Below, piece after piece: positions 22,250-24,170 of a stretch of DNA of 24,170 nt. Position 1 is the first letter of the stretch; each line of letters starts with the position of its first letter. The position numbers and the translations under genes were made by a program. The DNA comes from an uncultured Planctomycetaceae bacterium (GTDB lineage: Bacteria; Planctomycetota; Planctomycetia; Planctomycetales; Planctomycetaceae), in NCBI GenBank assembly GCA_937975745.1, contig CALJUK010000243.1, forward strand, positions 1 to 24,170, in the 5' to 3' direction. The notes below the pieces were generated by a model. It was given only the letters and a program-made list of their open reading frames with translations. It was not told where the DNA came from and made no database searches.

Positions 22250-24170
22250 TCAGTGGTTGAAGACAAATTCGGTCGAGTTCATTAGCGTCCAGAGAAGGTC
22301 TTCGAAGTTCTCCTGCCGGCTTTTATCGTTCTTGACGAAACGCTCGGCTGTTTTCAGTTCGCTGTCCGTCGCGGGTCGACCAAACGTCGCCAGGTAAAGC
22401 TCTTGGATGATATCGGCATCGCTTCCGTCGGCCTTGATCAGTCGGGCGATACGACCGTTGCCAGCGGAAATCTTCGCGGAAATGTGCGGGCTGTTGATCA
22501 AGTGCAGCGATTGTGCCAGGTCGGGTGACTGGTCGGTGGCGCATTCGCATGGTGTGCTCCGCACAGAACGGCCGAACGCGTCCAGAAAATACGACTGCAC
22601 GGTCGGGTCTGGGACTGACAAAGCACGCGTGCCGACAGGGAGGCCTTCGAACGAGGTTGTCGTCTCCGTGACATCGTTGATGGCGTCGAGGAAGACGGCT
22701 GCCTGCAGCCGACGAAACTGCCGATGCGTGTAGAACATGCCATCGATGTCGACTTGCGGATTGGCGGCAGAACGAAGTTGGTACACGCGCGAGTTGCAAA
22801 TCAACCGCAGCAAATGTTTGACGTCGTGACCGTGTTCCTTGAAATCGGTCGCCAGTCGATCAAGCAATTCCGGATGCGAGGCGGGATTCGTGGCCCGCAA
22901 GTCGTCGACCGGTTCGACCAGGCCCCGGCCCATCATGTAGGACCAGAAGCGATTCGTGAAGTTCTTGGCGAAATAGGGTTGTCGGGGCTGGTGATCCAGG
23001 CGGCCAGCTCGACACGCACGTCGCCGTCACTGTCTTCGTCGGTCTGGAGTTCATGACCGAGCGCCTTGGGTGGCACCTTCATTGCGACGCGGCGGTCCTT
23101 GTTGGGTTTTGAAACGGATCGCAGAATCTTTGTCCCACCGAAGCGTGCGGCATCCTTGTTGTCCTTCAGCTCGATCCGCGTGAAGGCGTTGGCCAGACCG
23201 TAGTAGTCTTCCTGGCTCCAGACTTCGTAAGGATGGTGATGGCAGCGGGCACACGTCAGGCGAACACCCAGAAAGAGTTGTGAAGCGGATTCCGCCAAGT
23301 CGGCTGGCTGTTCGTCGATGTAATAAAATGCGGTGGCCCCGTTGGTGTAGAGACTTCCCGTGGCGGTGAGCAGTTCAGTGACGATGCGGTCGACGGGCCA
23401 GTTTTCTCGGACGGCATTTTTGACCCAGCCCCAGTAACTCCAGAGTCCCTTGTCCCCGACATAACGGCGGTGAACTCGCAGCAGGTCGGCCCAGCGAGAA
23501 GACCAGTACTCGTTGTACTGGCTACTACTGAGCAGTTCATCAACGATCAGAGATCGCTTCTGGGGATTGGTGTCCGCGACGAATTTGCGAACTGTTTCCG
23601 GACTGGGAAGCCGGCCGACCAGGTCGACGTGCACTCGCCGACAGAATTCGAAATCGTCGGAGAGTTCTGCGGGACGCAGATTCAGCTTATCCCATTCCTT
23701 CGCGACCAGCTCGTCGATGAAGTTGTTGGCCGCGAAGTCGACCGACTGGCCCGGATTGTCGTAGGGAATGGTCACAGTGACCGAATTGACACTCCCCATG
23801 AACTGGATCGTGACGGCTGTCCGGCCGGAATTGACGGGGGTGATAACACCCGCGGGCGAGACAGTGGCGTAGGTTTCGTCGCGGACTTCGTAAATGGCCC
23901 ATTCGGTGACGTCTTCAACCAGGCCGTCGGACCAGACGGCTTCGACGCGGATGTTCGCCTGACTGCCGGGATTGAGGACGACATCGTTGCCGTTGAGTCG
24001 AAGCGACTCGACATGCAGCTTGAAGTCGGCCGCCGGTTGCGCCCCGTCACTGATCCAGCGGTTGAGGATTTGAAATGCCGGGTCGTCAGTCGAGAGTCGC
24101 TTCCCGCCGCCGTGCGGAGCCAACGCCAGTGGTTCCCTCAGCAACAGACTCTGCATCGGTGCCGACGAAA
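22250..24170 (-). pseudogene. DUF1549/DUF1553 protein, truncated by the window edge and interrupted by a frameshift
   Basis: The reading frame enters from the right edge and carries the end of a cytochrome-like segment (HGGGKRLSTDDPAF). A bacterial Ig-like (BIG_2) domain follows (LRLNGNDVVLNPGSQANIRV onward), then DUF1549 with DLVGRLPSPETVRKFV and the motif CARCHHHPYEVW. It meets DUF1553 at ELAAWITSPDNP, then shifts: the frame continues 13 more residues to a stop at 22933. The expected continuation YFAKNFTNRFWSYMMGRGLVEPVDD is present one frame over and runs to a normal family end, LMNSTEFVFNH. Inserting one base in the G run at 22976-22978 restores one continuous protein of about 640 visible residues. 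Either this is a real disrupted gene or the sequence has a homopolymer error. It is the first gene of the minus-strand module. Confidence 0.88.

Noticed and set aside
22250..22936. Treating the DUF1553 portion as an independent gene with its own ATG
   Set aside because: The ATG is the internal MM of the conserved FWSYMMGRG motif, and the conserved sequence continues upstream of it in the same frame, so it is part of one broken gene.
1..24170. Mobile elements, prophage genes, CRISPR arrays or a defence system
   Set aside because: I saw no transposase, integrase, terminal repeats, regular repeat-spacer pattern or known defence domain anywhere in the window.

Overview
The window looks like chromosomal DNA from a member of the Planctomycetota, probably a Planctomycetales/Pirellulales-type marine or freshwater bacterium. 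No rRNA or other phylogenetic marker is present, so this rests on gene families. It carries a DUF1559 pseudopilin-like protein, a DUF1501 protein, a DUF1549/DUF1553 cytochrome-type protein, a PVC-type ThuA/dehydrogenase/HEAT/CxxCH fusion, a PEP-CTERM protein and a Tat-exported Gfo/Idh/MocA oxidoreductase. This combination is characteristic of that phylum. Base composition is moderately GC-rich throughout, and I see no insertion sequence, phage gene, CRISPR array, tRNA or rRNA.

Left part, plus strand (1-5887): the end of a sugar-binding protein, a double-domain sugar ABC ATPase and its permease form a ribose-type (CUT2) importer operon. A membrane sensor histidine kinase follows, with a periplasmic DUF3365 domain carrying a c-type haem motif. 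Next is a stand-alone HisA/HisF-like TIM-barrel protein with a very good ribosome binding site.

Middle part (5888-12848): a DUF1990 protein lies on the minus strand. On the plus strand follow a PEP-CTERM secreted protein closely followed by a SAM-dependent methyltransferase and TruD, then a Tat-exported Gfo/Idh/MocA oxidoreductase, a DUF1559 pseudopilin-like protein and a small transthyretin-like lipoprotein. Several hairpins mark transcription-unit boundaries. A near-perfect one at 12863-12902 separates the convergent halves of the window.

Right part, minus strand (12922-24170): read in the direction of transcription, this is a DUF1549/DUF1553 protein (entering from the right edge, with an apparent one-base frameshift near 22976), a DUF1501 Tat-exported protein, a large secreted protein with two PPC-like domains, and a CehA/McbA-type PHP metallohydrolase. 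A separate unit follows: a 1307-residue exported fusion of ThuA, a PQQ-dehydrogenase-like propeller, HEAT repeats and cytochrome c. That gene has its own extended -10 promoter candidate and a perfect 16-bp palindrome just upstream of its start.

Taken together, the right half looks like an exported, haem-containing degradation or oxidation module of unknown substrate. The left half supplies a sugar importer and a haem-containing redox or ligand sensor. The substrate and any functional link between the halves are inference. The most useful second looks are the frameshift, the four-gene exported module, the palindromic site and the haem-type sensor kinase.
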